NCBI GenBank assembly: GCA_016206275.1
Contig: JACQRY010000144.1
Location: 1-8,337 of the forward strand
Length of the DNA: 8,337 nt
Direction of reading: 5' to 3'
Source: Nitrososphaerota archaeon
Lineage (GTDB): Archaea > Thermoproteota > Nitrososphaeria > Nitrososphaerales > JACQRY01
In this document: positions 1-5,827 of the stretch, piece after piece
Layout of the letters: every line of letters starts with the position of its first letter
How positions within the stretch are numbered: position 1 is the first letter of the stretch
Position numbers and translations under genes: made by a program
Notes under the pieces: model-generated
Told to the model about the DNA's origin: nothing
The model's input: the letters and a program-made list of their open reading frames with translations, nothing else
The model's database searches: none

Positions 1-541
1 CAGTGCAAAATCGGATGGTGCTGCAGCAGTCATCGTAACCTCTGAGGGAAAGGCGAGAGGCTACACAGATACTCCAGTCTGGATCTTGGGGAGGGGGGAA
101 TCATCGCAGGGGGCAACCTTCGGAAACATCAATCCTGATTATGTGACATGGCCTGCAGTTGTGTCTGCAGCTAGAGATGCGTTTCGATCGTCTAAGATAC
201 GTCCTAAGGATGTGGATGTTGCTGAGCTGCACGATGCCTTCACCATCAACGAGATCATTCAATATGAGGATGTAGGCTTCTGCGGGAAGGGGATGGGAGG
301 CAGATTTATTGTGGATGGTGAGTCTGAGATTGACGGAACTGTGGCGGTCAATCCCGGTGGAGGTCTGCTGGGCAGGGGTCATCCTATCGGTGCTACAGGG
401 GTCGCTCAGGCTATTGAGATCATGCAGCAGTTGAGGAGTGAAGCAGGCAAAAGACAGGTTAAGGGTGCAGAGATAGGGTTAAGCATGAATCTATCTGCAT
501 CAGTATCCACTGCAAGTTGCATAGTGTACGGGGTGAAGTAG
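1..541 (+). CDS. Thiolase (SCP2/archaeal acetyl-CoA acetyltransferase type), 3' part only
   Basis: This is the C-terminal part of a thiolase; the reading frame is open from base 2 and the gene begins before the window. A TTG at 86 is only an internal Leu codon, since homologous sequence continues upstream of it (SDGAAAV, a conserved thiolase stretch at about bases 11-31). Thiolases make or cleave a C-C bond between acyl-CoA units. Visible motifs are HDAFT (in place of the NEAFA loop of classical thiolases), NPGGG, and GHPIGATG with the catalytic His. The family pattern near the C-terminus (CxGG in classical thiolases, HNxGG in the SCP2/archaeal type) is replaced by MNLSAS, so the second catalytic position is Met and the GG pair is gone. 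The nucleophilic Cys region lies outside the window. The stop codon abuts the start of the DUF35 gene, the usual archaeal thiolase-DUF35 pairing, in which the two proteins form a complex. Family assignment is secure; substrate and activity are not. Confidence 0.93.
   Translation, partial: SAKSDGAAAVIVTSEGKARGYTDTPVWILGRGESSQGATFGNINPDYVTWPAVVSAARDAFRSSKIRPKDVDVAELHDAFTINEIIQYEDVGFCGKGMGGRFIVDGESEIDGTVAVNPGGGLLGRGHPIGATGVAQAIEIMQQLRSEAGKRQVKGAEIGLSMNLSASVSTASCIVYGVK
530..536 (+). promoter_or_regulatory. Shine-Dalgarno site for the DUF35 gene
   Basis: GGGGTGA lies in the last codons of the thiolase gene, 5 bases before the ATG at 542. The thiolase stop (TAG, 539-541) directly precedes that ATG. 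This arrangement suggests translational coupling and a fixed ratio of the two products. Confidence 0.6.
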
Positions 542-961
542 ATGGAGTATCCTTGGGATCAAAAAGAGTTCAACAAGTCTCATCGATTCTTCGGGGCGTT
601 GAAGGCAGGAAGACTTGAAGCACCCCGCTGCAAGAAGTGCGGAGAAGTCCAATGGCCTCCACGGTCGGTCTGCTCCAAATGTTTATCAGATGACTTGGAA
701 TGGGTGGAGCTTCCAAAAGAAGGGACGCTAGAATCTTTTCACGTTAGCCACGTGACAGCTCTGTCAGGAGAAAAAGTTCCTTTCCCGGTGGGAGTAATCC
801 GACTTGCTAACGGCGTAAGGATGTTAGCTCGAATTAAGGTAAGCGACATCAGAGATCTCAAGGCAGGCTTAGGCATGCAACGGATAAACGCTGGCCTCAG
901 AAAAGGTCAAGTGACTTGGACGTATTCGCCCTCTACACACAAAAAGGCCAGCAAAGCTTGA
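542..961 (+). CDS. DUF35 zinc-ribbon / OB-fold acyl-CoA-associated protein
   Basis: A 139-residue protein of the DUF35 family. An N-terminal helix-like stretch (about residues 7-25) leads into a rubredoxin-like zinc ribbon with four Cys at 30, 33, 44 and 47 (CxxC-x10-CxxC). An OB-fold follows from about residue 54 (EWVELPKEGTL onward), including the family-typical F-H-V-S and P-F-P-V-G-V segments. Length and layout are normal for the family. In methanogens a DUF35 protein bridges acetoacetyl-CoA thiolase and HMG-CoA synthase and helps channel the intermediate; other DUF35 proteins partner thiolases in fatty-acid or sterol breakdown. The gene starts at the base after the thiolase stop with a good ribosome site, so the two are surely one operon. 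Whether HMG-CoA synthase sits upstream cannot be seen. The C-terminus (about 125-139) is a Lys/Ser-rich tail. Confidence 0.93.
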   Translation: MEYPWDQKEFNKSHRFFGALKAGRLEAPRCKKCGEVQWPPRSVCSKCLSDDLEWVELPKEGTLESFHVSHVTALSGEKVPFPVGVIRLANGVRMLARIKVSDIRDLKAGLGMQRINAGLRKGQVTWTYSPSTHKKASKA

Positions 962-994
962 GACAGAATCCACCATCATTCCACGCAGAAAAAA

Positions 995-1009
995 TTGGGC
1001 TCCGCCCAA
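995..1009. other. Perfect 6-bp hairpin flanked by an A6 run
   Basis: TTGGGC-TCC-GCCCAA forms a 6-bp stem with a 3-base loop, starting 33 bases after the DUF35 stop. It is preceded by AAAAAA (989-994), so on the - strand the stem is followed by U6, like an intrinsic terminator. On the + strand no U-run follows. It could mark the end of the thiolase-DUF35 transcript, a processing site, or a terminator for an antisense transcript. The structure is directly visible; the role is a guess. Confidence 0.4.
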
Positions 1010-1086
1010 CCACTACATGGCAAAACCGCTCATTAGCAAAGCAGGATACATTGGCATATTTCAAAGTGAATTTCTATTACAGCCAA

Positions 1087-1119
1087 GTTATCGTAAACCA
1101 GAACTAAACGTTCGATAAC
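1087..1119. repeat. Inverted repeat GTTATCG-N19-CGATAAC
   Basis: A perfect 7-bp inverted repeat with a 19-base spacer lies in the spacer upstream of the acyl-CoA synthetase, about 70 bases before its first possible start. The arm-to-arm distance (26 bases centre to centre, about 2.5 helical turns) would suit a dimeric regulator, or the arms could fold into a weak A/T-rich stem. No function is established. Confidence 0.35.
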
Positions 1120-1188
1120 AAAACCGCCATCATGCATTGACGAATATCATTACAAATTTCTGCAAAAGACTTATGTTCTCACCAACAG

Positions 1189-2856
1189 TTGGCGAGGCGA
1201 TACGCTCCCTTGGACATGTACCATCTCAAGGAGGCCCAAAGCCTACAAGAAATCGAAGAAGAATTCCGTTGGAACATACCATCGAACTATAACACCGCCT
1301 ACGACGCATGCGATAAGTACGCACACGACGGTAGAATAGCCTTACACCACGAGAGCGCCAAGGGAAACAAACAGACCTACACCTTCAATCAGATGAAAAG
1401 GATCTCCGACGAACTAGGAGCATACTTGAAGGAAAAAGGAATCAGACCCGGGGACAGAATCGCGGTAATGCTCCCTCAGACACCCGAGGCAGCAGCAACC
1501 TACCTTGCAGCTCTCAAAATAGGCGCAATAGCAGTGCCCCTAAGCCTACTCTACGGCTCCGAAAGCCTCGTAACCCGCCTAGTCAACTGCGAGCCTAAAG
1601 TCATCTTGACAAACATAACTCGAGCCGAACAAATACACCAAAAATTGAAGACGCTTACATCCCTCAAACTGATCATAACAGTAAACGGCTCAGCAAACAA
1701 GCTCAGGCAACTACCATGGGGAAAAATCGAGATCAACCAGTGGGAAGACCAAACAGGAACACCTACAAAACACCTTTCTAAGATCAAGTCAAAGAAAGAT
1801 GATCCCGCATTACTAATCTATACAGCCGGAACAAGCGGATTACCGAAGGGAGTACTTATCCCCCACCGTGCAATCCTGAGTAGGATAATCGCTATTCAGC
1901 TCGCCCACTATCCCTTCCCGCTTCAAAATGACCTGTATTGGAGCCCCGTTGATTGGGCGTGGATCGGTGGACTGGTAAATTCTCTTCTAGTGCCTTGGAT
2001 CCTAGGTGTACCCGTTCTAAGCTACTCTCGCGAAACAAGCTTCGACCCTGCAAAAGCCCTTGAATTCCTCGAAGCCAACCCTGTGAAAAATTGCTTCATA
2101 CCTCCGACTGCACTAACTTACTTCAAGAAACACGTACCACGTATTAGATCAAGATACAAGCTAACCGTAAGAACGATGCATTCAGGGGGAGAGTCCCTTT
2201 CACCGGAGCTATTCAAATGGGCCAGAACGGAGTTTGATGTTACGGTCAACGAGATCTATGGGCTTACAGAAGCAGGGATAGTGATAGGCAACTGCTTTCC
2301 CTTGGCACCAGTCAAACCTGGCTCCATGGGCAAGGCCATCCCCGGTCATATTGTCGCCACACGAAACATGTCGGCGGAGAAAACTATTATCGGGATTGAA
2401 GGCCTCATCGCCATCAAAAAGAACATACCATCCATGTTTCTTGGCTACTGGGGGGATCCCGAGTTAACCCAAAGCCTGTTCAGAGGAGACTGGTTTATCC
2501 CAGGGGACGTGTCCACGGTTGATTCAGATGGATACTTCTGGTTCTCGGGGAGAAGGGACATAGTTGTGAAGACCTCAGGCTACCGGGTAGCTCCACTGGA
2601 AGTGGAGCAACTACTATCTAACCATGAAGCCGTAAGCAAATGCATCATCGTAGCGGTTCCGGATGAAGAACGTGGAAGCATATTGAAAGCATACATTCAG
2701 CTAAAAGAAGAATACACTCCTTCAGCAGAGCTTGCAGAAGAAATCCAGCAATACGCTAAGAACACTGCCGGCCTTCACCAGTATCCTAGAGAAGTGGAGT
2801 TCGTGGACAAGGTTCAAACACGCCTAAGAAAACGAAAGCGAAAGGAAGTAGTCTGA
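1189..2856 (+). CDS. AMP-forming acyl-CoA synthetase (medium-chain / acetyl-CoA synthetase-like)
   Basis: A member of the ANL adenylate-forming superfamily: acid + ATP + CoA gives acyl-CoA + AMP + PPi, in the cytoplasm. Counting from the TTG start (555 residues), visible motifs are the P-loop-like YTAGTSGLPKG (211-221), the WSPVDWAWIGGL segment (251-262) typical of medium-chain acyl-CoA synthetases, YGLTEAG (357-363), WFIPGD with its Asp at 440, SGRRD (453-457), and VKTSGYRV (460-467) at the domain hinge. The usual C-terminal TRSGKI motif appears as TRLRKR; the catalytic Lys still aligns (Lys548), but the preceding Gly is Arg and the last ten residues are unusually basic. The start is uncertain: TTG at 1189 is the only start codon in the open frame upstream of the ATG at 1216 (546 residues), and neither has a clear ribosome site; I kept TTG because the extra N-terminal residues resemble those of relatives. 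The spacer before it suggests its own promoter. Acyl chain specificity cannot be read from the sequence. Confidence 0.92.
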   Translation: MARRYAPLDMYHLKEAQSLQEIEEEFRWNIPSNYNTAYDACDKYAHDGRIALHHESAKGNKQTYTFNQMKRISDELGAYLKEKGIRPGDRIAVMLPQTPEAAATYLAALKIGAIAVPLSLLYGSESLVTRLVNCEPKVILTNITRAEQIHQKLKTLTSLKLIITVNGSANKLRQLPWGKIEINQWEDQTGTPTKHLSKIKSKKDDPALLIYTAGTSGLPKGVLIPHRAILSRIIAIQLAHYPFPLQNDLYWSPVDWAWIGGLVNSLLVPWILGVPVLSYSRETSFDPAKALEFLEANPVKNCFIPPTALTYFKKHVPRIRSRYKLTVRTMHSGGESLSPELFKWARTEFDVTVNEIYGLTEAGIVIGNCFPLAPVKPGSMGKAIPGHIVATRNMSAEKTIIGIEGLIAIKKNIPSMFLGYWGDPELTQSLFRGDWFIPGDVSTVDSDGYFWFSGRRDIVVKTSGYRVAPLEVEQLLSNHEAVSKCIIVAVPDEERGSILKAYIQLKEEYTPSAELAEEIQQYAKNTAGLHQYPREVEFVDKVQTRLRKRKRKEVV

Positions 2857-2873
2857 CAAGTGAGTTGATACGG

Positions 2874-5327
2874 CTACACGTATTCCTCCTCTGCCGTTCC
2901 CTCTTTCTCTTTCTTTGTAGGTTTTATTCTTCTTCTACGCCTAAATAACAGGAAACCCAGAGCCGCGACTACAGCCACTGGAGCAATGAAGATCAACTGG
3001 TCGAATCCGCCAGTAGTGGGCGGAGGTTGTCCATTAGATCCATCCGTTGGAACAGTAACCGATGTAACGTTTATGAGAATAGAGGTGCTAACAGGCTTGT
3101 AGCCTGGCTTCCCAGCGCTTACCATGACACTCGCCGGCCCTGGGGAATTAGCGAAGAATATTCCCGATCCCTGCCCGTTAGCATCTGTAAAGCGGGACGG
3201 GTTCGATATGCTTCCCAGGCTGGTGCTCCAACTGAGCGACGCGTTGCTGACTCCAACTGAGGACTCAGTGACAGAAACTCTCAGAGACACGATTTCGCCT
3301 GTGCTTACCGTTAGCTTATCGGCTTGAAGAGTTGTAATTACTGACAGCTGGGTCAACGCAGTTCTAATCATGGCTGAACCTCTACTGAAGCCGGATGCAG
3401 TCGCAGTAATGGTGGTGGTGCCCGGGTTGTTAGTGGCGTTAAAACTGGCTCTTGCAAAAGTTCTGCCCGCAGGTATTGTGACTGTTTGGCTCACAGTGCC
3501 CACTCTAGGATCTGTTGATGAGAGAAAGATAGTAGTGTCAAACTTGGCCTTGGCCGGAACCCCTTCAACATCTTGCAGCTGCACCGCTATTGTCTCATAC
3601 CTGCCCTGTGACGCAGGGATGGTGGCTGGGGAAGCATAGACCGCGATCTGTGATGGAGCAGGTTTAACGGTAGTGACCCTTAGAGGAGGAGCGGCTACAT
3701 AGCCTAGGGCTGACGCCGTAATATTGGTTACTCCTGCTACAAGCGTGGTTCGAAACGAGGCTGCTGCGTAGGAGCTAAGGGCATTCAGAGTCACCGTTTC
3801 GCTAACGATCCCCACGTCAGTTCTTGACGAAGAAAGGAAGACAACTATGTCTGACGGAGCTTTTGCAGGTCTACCGTTGACATCCTGAAGTTCAACAATA
3901 ATCGAGTCGTATCTTTGGCCGTCGGCTGGAATCAGACGGGGTATTGAGCTTAGGGCAATCTTGTAGGGTATCGCCTCAACGACACTCATGGTAGCGTTTC
4001 CCTTATCAAAGTTAGTTGCATGAGCCGTAACGAGAGTCGTTCCTGAAAGCAAGCTGGATTTGAATTTGACAAAACCATGTGAGGATCCACTTGGAATCTT
4101 GACAACTGCGTCCACTGTGCCGATTGTCGTATTGGAGGAGGCCACAAACACCTCTATTTCGCGTTCAGCGATGATTGGCAAGTGAGGCGAATTAAGATCT
4201 TGGAGCTGAACTATGACTTGACTTTCAGTCGCCGGTGGGATTTTGCCTGGAGCTAAGTGAACGCCGATCCTCCCAGCGCTCCTTGAGGTCCCAGATATCA
4301 CTTCAACATTCACTTTTGAAGGCTCGTATCCTTGGGCTGAAGCAGTTACATTGGAAGAACCAATACTTCCGCTGGCAACACTCGTACTAGCATAGCTCTC
4401 CCCGGAGCGAATAGTAATCAACTCTTGTCTGACAGAAACGGATCCGCTGACAGAAGAAGTGACTGTTACCGGGATATCCACGGGAGCCCTAGCAGGGATC
4501 CCTTGAAAGTCTTCAAGCTGGGCTGTCACAACTGAAGCATACCCTAATCTTGGAATAATGCGCGGGGACGCATTTACAACCAGTTTTGCGGGTAAGGGTC
4601 CCACCACGTTGAGTATTGCTGACCCCGTGCTGTAGCCTGAAGACGACGCTGCGATAGTGGTCTCGCCAACTGCAAACCCGGTATGGAATCTGGCGATTCC
4701 GAAGGTGCTCTCGGCAGAGATTATCAGGCTGGGATCTACGGTGCCAACCCGTGTCGAAGAAGAGGACATAGTAACCCTGATGTCTACTTCCGCTCTTGCA
4801 GGCATCCCTGTTGCATCCAATAGCTGAACTGTAACGGTTCCAGTTCCTCCTGCCTGCGGAGCAATTTTAGAAGGACCAAGGGCTACAGAGAGGATTGTAG
4901 GCGTTCCGCTAGGCTCGACAGTAACCATGATCTTGGAGGCCGGGATGTAGCCTGTGGATATTGCAGTAATGTTTGTTTGTCCTGGGGTAATTGTCGATGA
5001 GAACTTGGCTATTGCGAATGTTGAGCCTTCGTTTATTGTAATAAATTGTTCAACAAGCCCTACCTCGATCTTTGAAGATGTTAATATGACCCGTACGTCT
5101 TCTGATGCGGGTGTGGGAAAACCGGATCTGTTTTGCAGTTCAACGATTACCACATCGTATGTGTTGTTGTCAGCGGGAACCCGAGGTGGTGCCAAAGTTA
5201 TGGATAAACGGTTATCATCTGCAGCTTCCACTCGTGGTGTGGTTTGATAACTAGCTATGCTTAAGAGTAAAATGAGCGTTATGACCGATGCAACTGCTAA
5301 CCTGCCTAGAAGGCGGCGTTGAGCCAA
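2874..5327 (-). CDS. Large membrane-anchored surface protein with tandem Ig-like repeats
   Basis: An 817-residue secreted, anchored protein. Residues 1-35 form a signal peptide (RRLLGR, a hydrophobic stretch at 10-26, likely cleavage near VEA at 33-35). Six related beta-rich repeats of about 103 residues follow (42-137, 146-243, 247-345, 352-452, 455-554, 558-656). Their shared pattern is a V-x-L-x-D-x-x-G-x-P-A-x-A segment, then SS-x4-VG-x-V, then an aromatic/F-x-S-x5-G-x-T-x-I-T-A-x5-GY ending. This matches bacterial/archaeal Ig-like (invasin/Big-type) domains. A seventh, different Ig-like domain (660-757) with LSWSTSLGSIS and TDANGQG resembles the Big_1 type. Then come a Pro/Thr/Gly linker (758-774), a transmembrane segment (775-795) and a basic tail (RRRRR, KKEKE). 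It probably acts as an adhesin, a cell-cell contact protein or an S-layer-associated stalk; the ligand is unknown. The start is TTG: it is the only start codon between an upstream in-frame stop and the signal peptide, and a GGTGG site lies 6 bases before it. Confidence 0.88.
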   Translation of the reverse strand: MAQRRLLGRLAVASVITLILLLSIASYQTTPRVEAADDNRLSITLAPPRVPADNNTYDVVIVELQNRSGFPTPASEDVRVILTSSKIEVGLVEQFITINEGSTFAIAKFSSTITPGQTNITAISTGYIPASKIMVTVEPSGTPTILSVALGPSKIAPQAGGTGTVTVQLLDATGMPARAEVDIRVTMSSSSTRVGTVDPSLIISAESTFGIARFHTGFAVGETTIAASSSGYSTGSAILNVVGPLPAKLVVNASPRIIPRLGYASVVTAQLEDFQGIPARAPVDIPVTVTSSVSGSVSVRQELITIRSGESYASTSVASGSIGSSNVTASAQGYEPSKVNVEVISGTSRSAGRIGVHLAPGKIPPATESQVIVQLQDLNSPHLPIIAEREIEVFVASSNTTIGTVDAVVKIPSGSSHGFVKFKSSLLSGTTLVTAHATNFDKGNATMSVVEAIPYKIALSSIPRLIPADGQRYDSIIVELQDVNGRPAKAPSDIVVFLSSSRTDVGIVSETVTLNALSSYAAASFRTTLVAGVTNITASALGYVAAPPLRVTTVKPAPSQIAVYASPATIPASQGRYETIAVQLQDVEGVPAKAKFDTTIFLSSTDPRVGTVSQTVTIPAGRTFARASFNATNNPGTTTITATASGFSRGSAMIRTALTQLSVITTLQADKLTVSTGEIVSLRVSVTESSVGVSNASLSWSTSLGSISNPSRFTDANGQGSGIFFANSPGPASVMVSAGKPGYKPVSTSILINVTSVTVPTDGSNGQPPPTTGGFDQLIFIAPVAVVAALGFLLFRRRRRIKPTKKEKEGTAEEEYV
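3057..5204 (-). repeat. Array of seven Ig-like modules (six alike, one divergent) inside the surface protein
   Basis: On the - strand the modules are at about 5204-4917, 4892-4599, 4589-4293, 4274-3972, 3965-3666, 3656-3360 and (divergent) 3350-3057. The unit-to-unit step is 101-105 codons. The copies are well diverged at the DNA level, so the array looks old rather than recently expanded. N-glycosylation sequons occupy the same position near the repeat end in repeats 1, 3 and 5 (Asn119, Asn326, Asn535) but not in 2, 4 and 6. Confidence 0.8.
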
Positions 5328-5333
5328 GTCTAG

Positions 5334-5338
5334 CCACC
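5334..5338 (-). promoter_or_regulatory. Ribosome-binding site supporting the TTG start of the surface protein
   Basis: On the - strand GGTGG is followed by 6 bases and then TTG at 5327. An ATG at 5340-5338 is out of frame with the protein, so the TTG is the only start that fits both the frame and a ribosome site. Confidence 0.45.
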
Positions 5339-5351
5339 ATCTACTGGTTCG

Positions 5352-5393
5352 ATATTAAAGAACTCCTATCGTTTTCCCTTTTTGCTTATTTCC
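5352..5393 (-). promoter_or_regulatory. Probable promoter of the surface-protein gene
   Basis: Two TATA-like stretches are readable on the - strand: TTTAATAT (5359-5352), centred 28 bases before the TTG and so fitting a nearly leaderless transcript, and GGAAATAAG (5393-5385), which would give a leader of about 35 bases that includes the GGTGG site. The two cannot be separated by eye. Neither overlaps the palindrome in the divergent regulator promoter. Confidence 0.35.
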
Positions 5394-5405
5394 AACAGGA
5401 TATTG

Positions 5406-5413
5406 CTTATATA
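5406..5413 (+). promoter_or_regulatory. TATA box of the winged-helix gene (leaderless)
   Basis: CTTATATA is centred about 26 bases before the ATG at 5436, the standard archaeal TATA-to-start-site distance. Transcription would therefore begin at or next to the ATG. No Shine-Dalgarno site precedes the gene, which agrees with a leaderless mRNA. Confidence 0.65.
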
Positions 5414-5437
5414 GACATATATCTATGTCAGACATAT
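5414..5437 (+). promoter_or_regulatory. Palindromic operator candidate between TATA box and start codon
   Basis: GACATA-TATC-TATGTC (5414-5429) is a perfect 6-bp inverted repeat with a 4-base spacer. The heptamer GACATAT recurs at 5431-5437, giving a direct repeat at 17-base spacing that runs into the start codon. A protein bound here would cover the region between TATA/TFB and the start site, the usual place for an archaeal repressor. The encoded winged-helix protein is the obvious candidate for binding. Confidence 0.5.
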
Positions 5438-5774
5438 GCCTGACATCAAAGACGTCCTCAGAGTATTAGGGCTAATCAAGCATTATCAACCGGTTCATAC
5501 TTACGGGTTCGCAGTTCACCTAGGCAAACCAGCATATGCTTCAACTCTCGCATGGCGCTGGTTCCATTACTTAGAAGAGCTAGGAGTTCTAAAGAAGATT
5601 ACTGAGGATGAAGACAGGAAGACGGCACGGAAGGACTATGTCTTAACTGAAAAAGGAGAAAAGCTTCTTACAGTACTTGAAGAGGTTTGGGGAGAAGGGT
5701 CTATTCATAATATTTCGGATATCTATCAGCGTAGGAGACAAAAAGGTAGCGCGCTCAAGCCACAGCAGGCATGA
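5436..5774 (+). CDS. Small winged-helix DNA-binding regulator
   Basis: A 112-residue protein with a winged helix-turn-helix fold as read by eye: helix 1 about 4-16, helix 2 about 22-29, a recognition helix about 34-49 (STLAWRWFHYLEELGVL), a charged wing hairpin at 52-70 (ITEDEDRKTARKDYVL), and TEKGEKLLTVLEEVW (71-85) as a closing helix that may help dimerise. The YVLTEKGEKLL block is typical of archaeal MarR/PadR/ArsR-like transcription factors, but I cannot place it in one family. The tail (98-112) is basic and probably disordered. The ATG fits the leaderless promoter. The palindrome over its own start site suggests autoregulation. Neighbours are the divergent surface-protein gene and a membrane protein 53 bases downstream on the same strand, both possible targets. 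No metal- or ligand-binding cluster is visible. Confidence 0.82.
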   Translation: MPDIKDVLRVLGLIKHYQPVHTYGFAVHLGKPAYASTLAWRWFHYLEELGVLKKITEDEDRKTARKDYVLTEKGEKLLTVLEEVWGEGSIHNISDIYQRRRQKGSALKPQQA

Positions 5775-5813
5775 CTATGGATTCTTACCTTAAGCCGCCT
5801 CAATGAACGTGAT

Positions 5814-5821
5814 GAGGGGTG
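5814..5821 (+). promoter_or_regulatory. Shine-Dalgarno site fixing the TTG start at 5828
   Basis: GAGGGGTG is followed by 6 bases and TTG. An in-frame TAG at 5822-5824 rules out any start further upstream, and an ATG at 5812 is in another frame. The TTG is therefore the real start. Confidence 0.65.
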
Positions 5822-5827
5822 TAGATT

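Noticed and set aside
86..88. TTG as the start of a short complete thiolase-like gene
   Set aside because: Conserved thiolase sequence continues upstream in frame to the window edge, so this is an internal Leu codon.
101..382. 93-codon - strand frame across the thiolase
   Set aside because: It lies antisense inside a clearly conserved thiolase region with GHPIGATG and HDAFT; the opposite frame is a by-product.
916..1107. 63-codon + strand frame running from the DUF35 end into the spacer
   Set aside because: It overlaps the DUF35 gene in another frame, its product is low-quality and without recognisable features, and it has no ribosome site.
3370..3639. Hydrophobic 89-codon + strand frame inside the Ig-repeat gene, with similar ones at 3027-3327 and 4954-5247
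   Set aside because: They are antisense to the repeats, and the hydrophobicity comes from reading Thr/Ser/Val-rich repeat codons backwards.
5809..5815. GTGATGA, resembling a C box of a C/D guide RNA
   Set aside because: No D box (CTGA) or C'/D' pair follows at a suitable distance; the bases overlap the ribosome site of the next gene.
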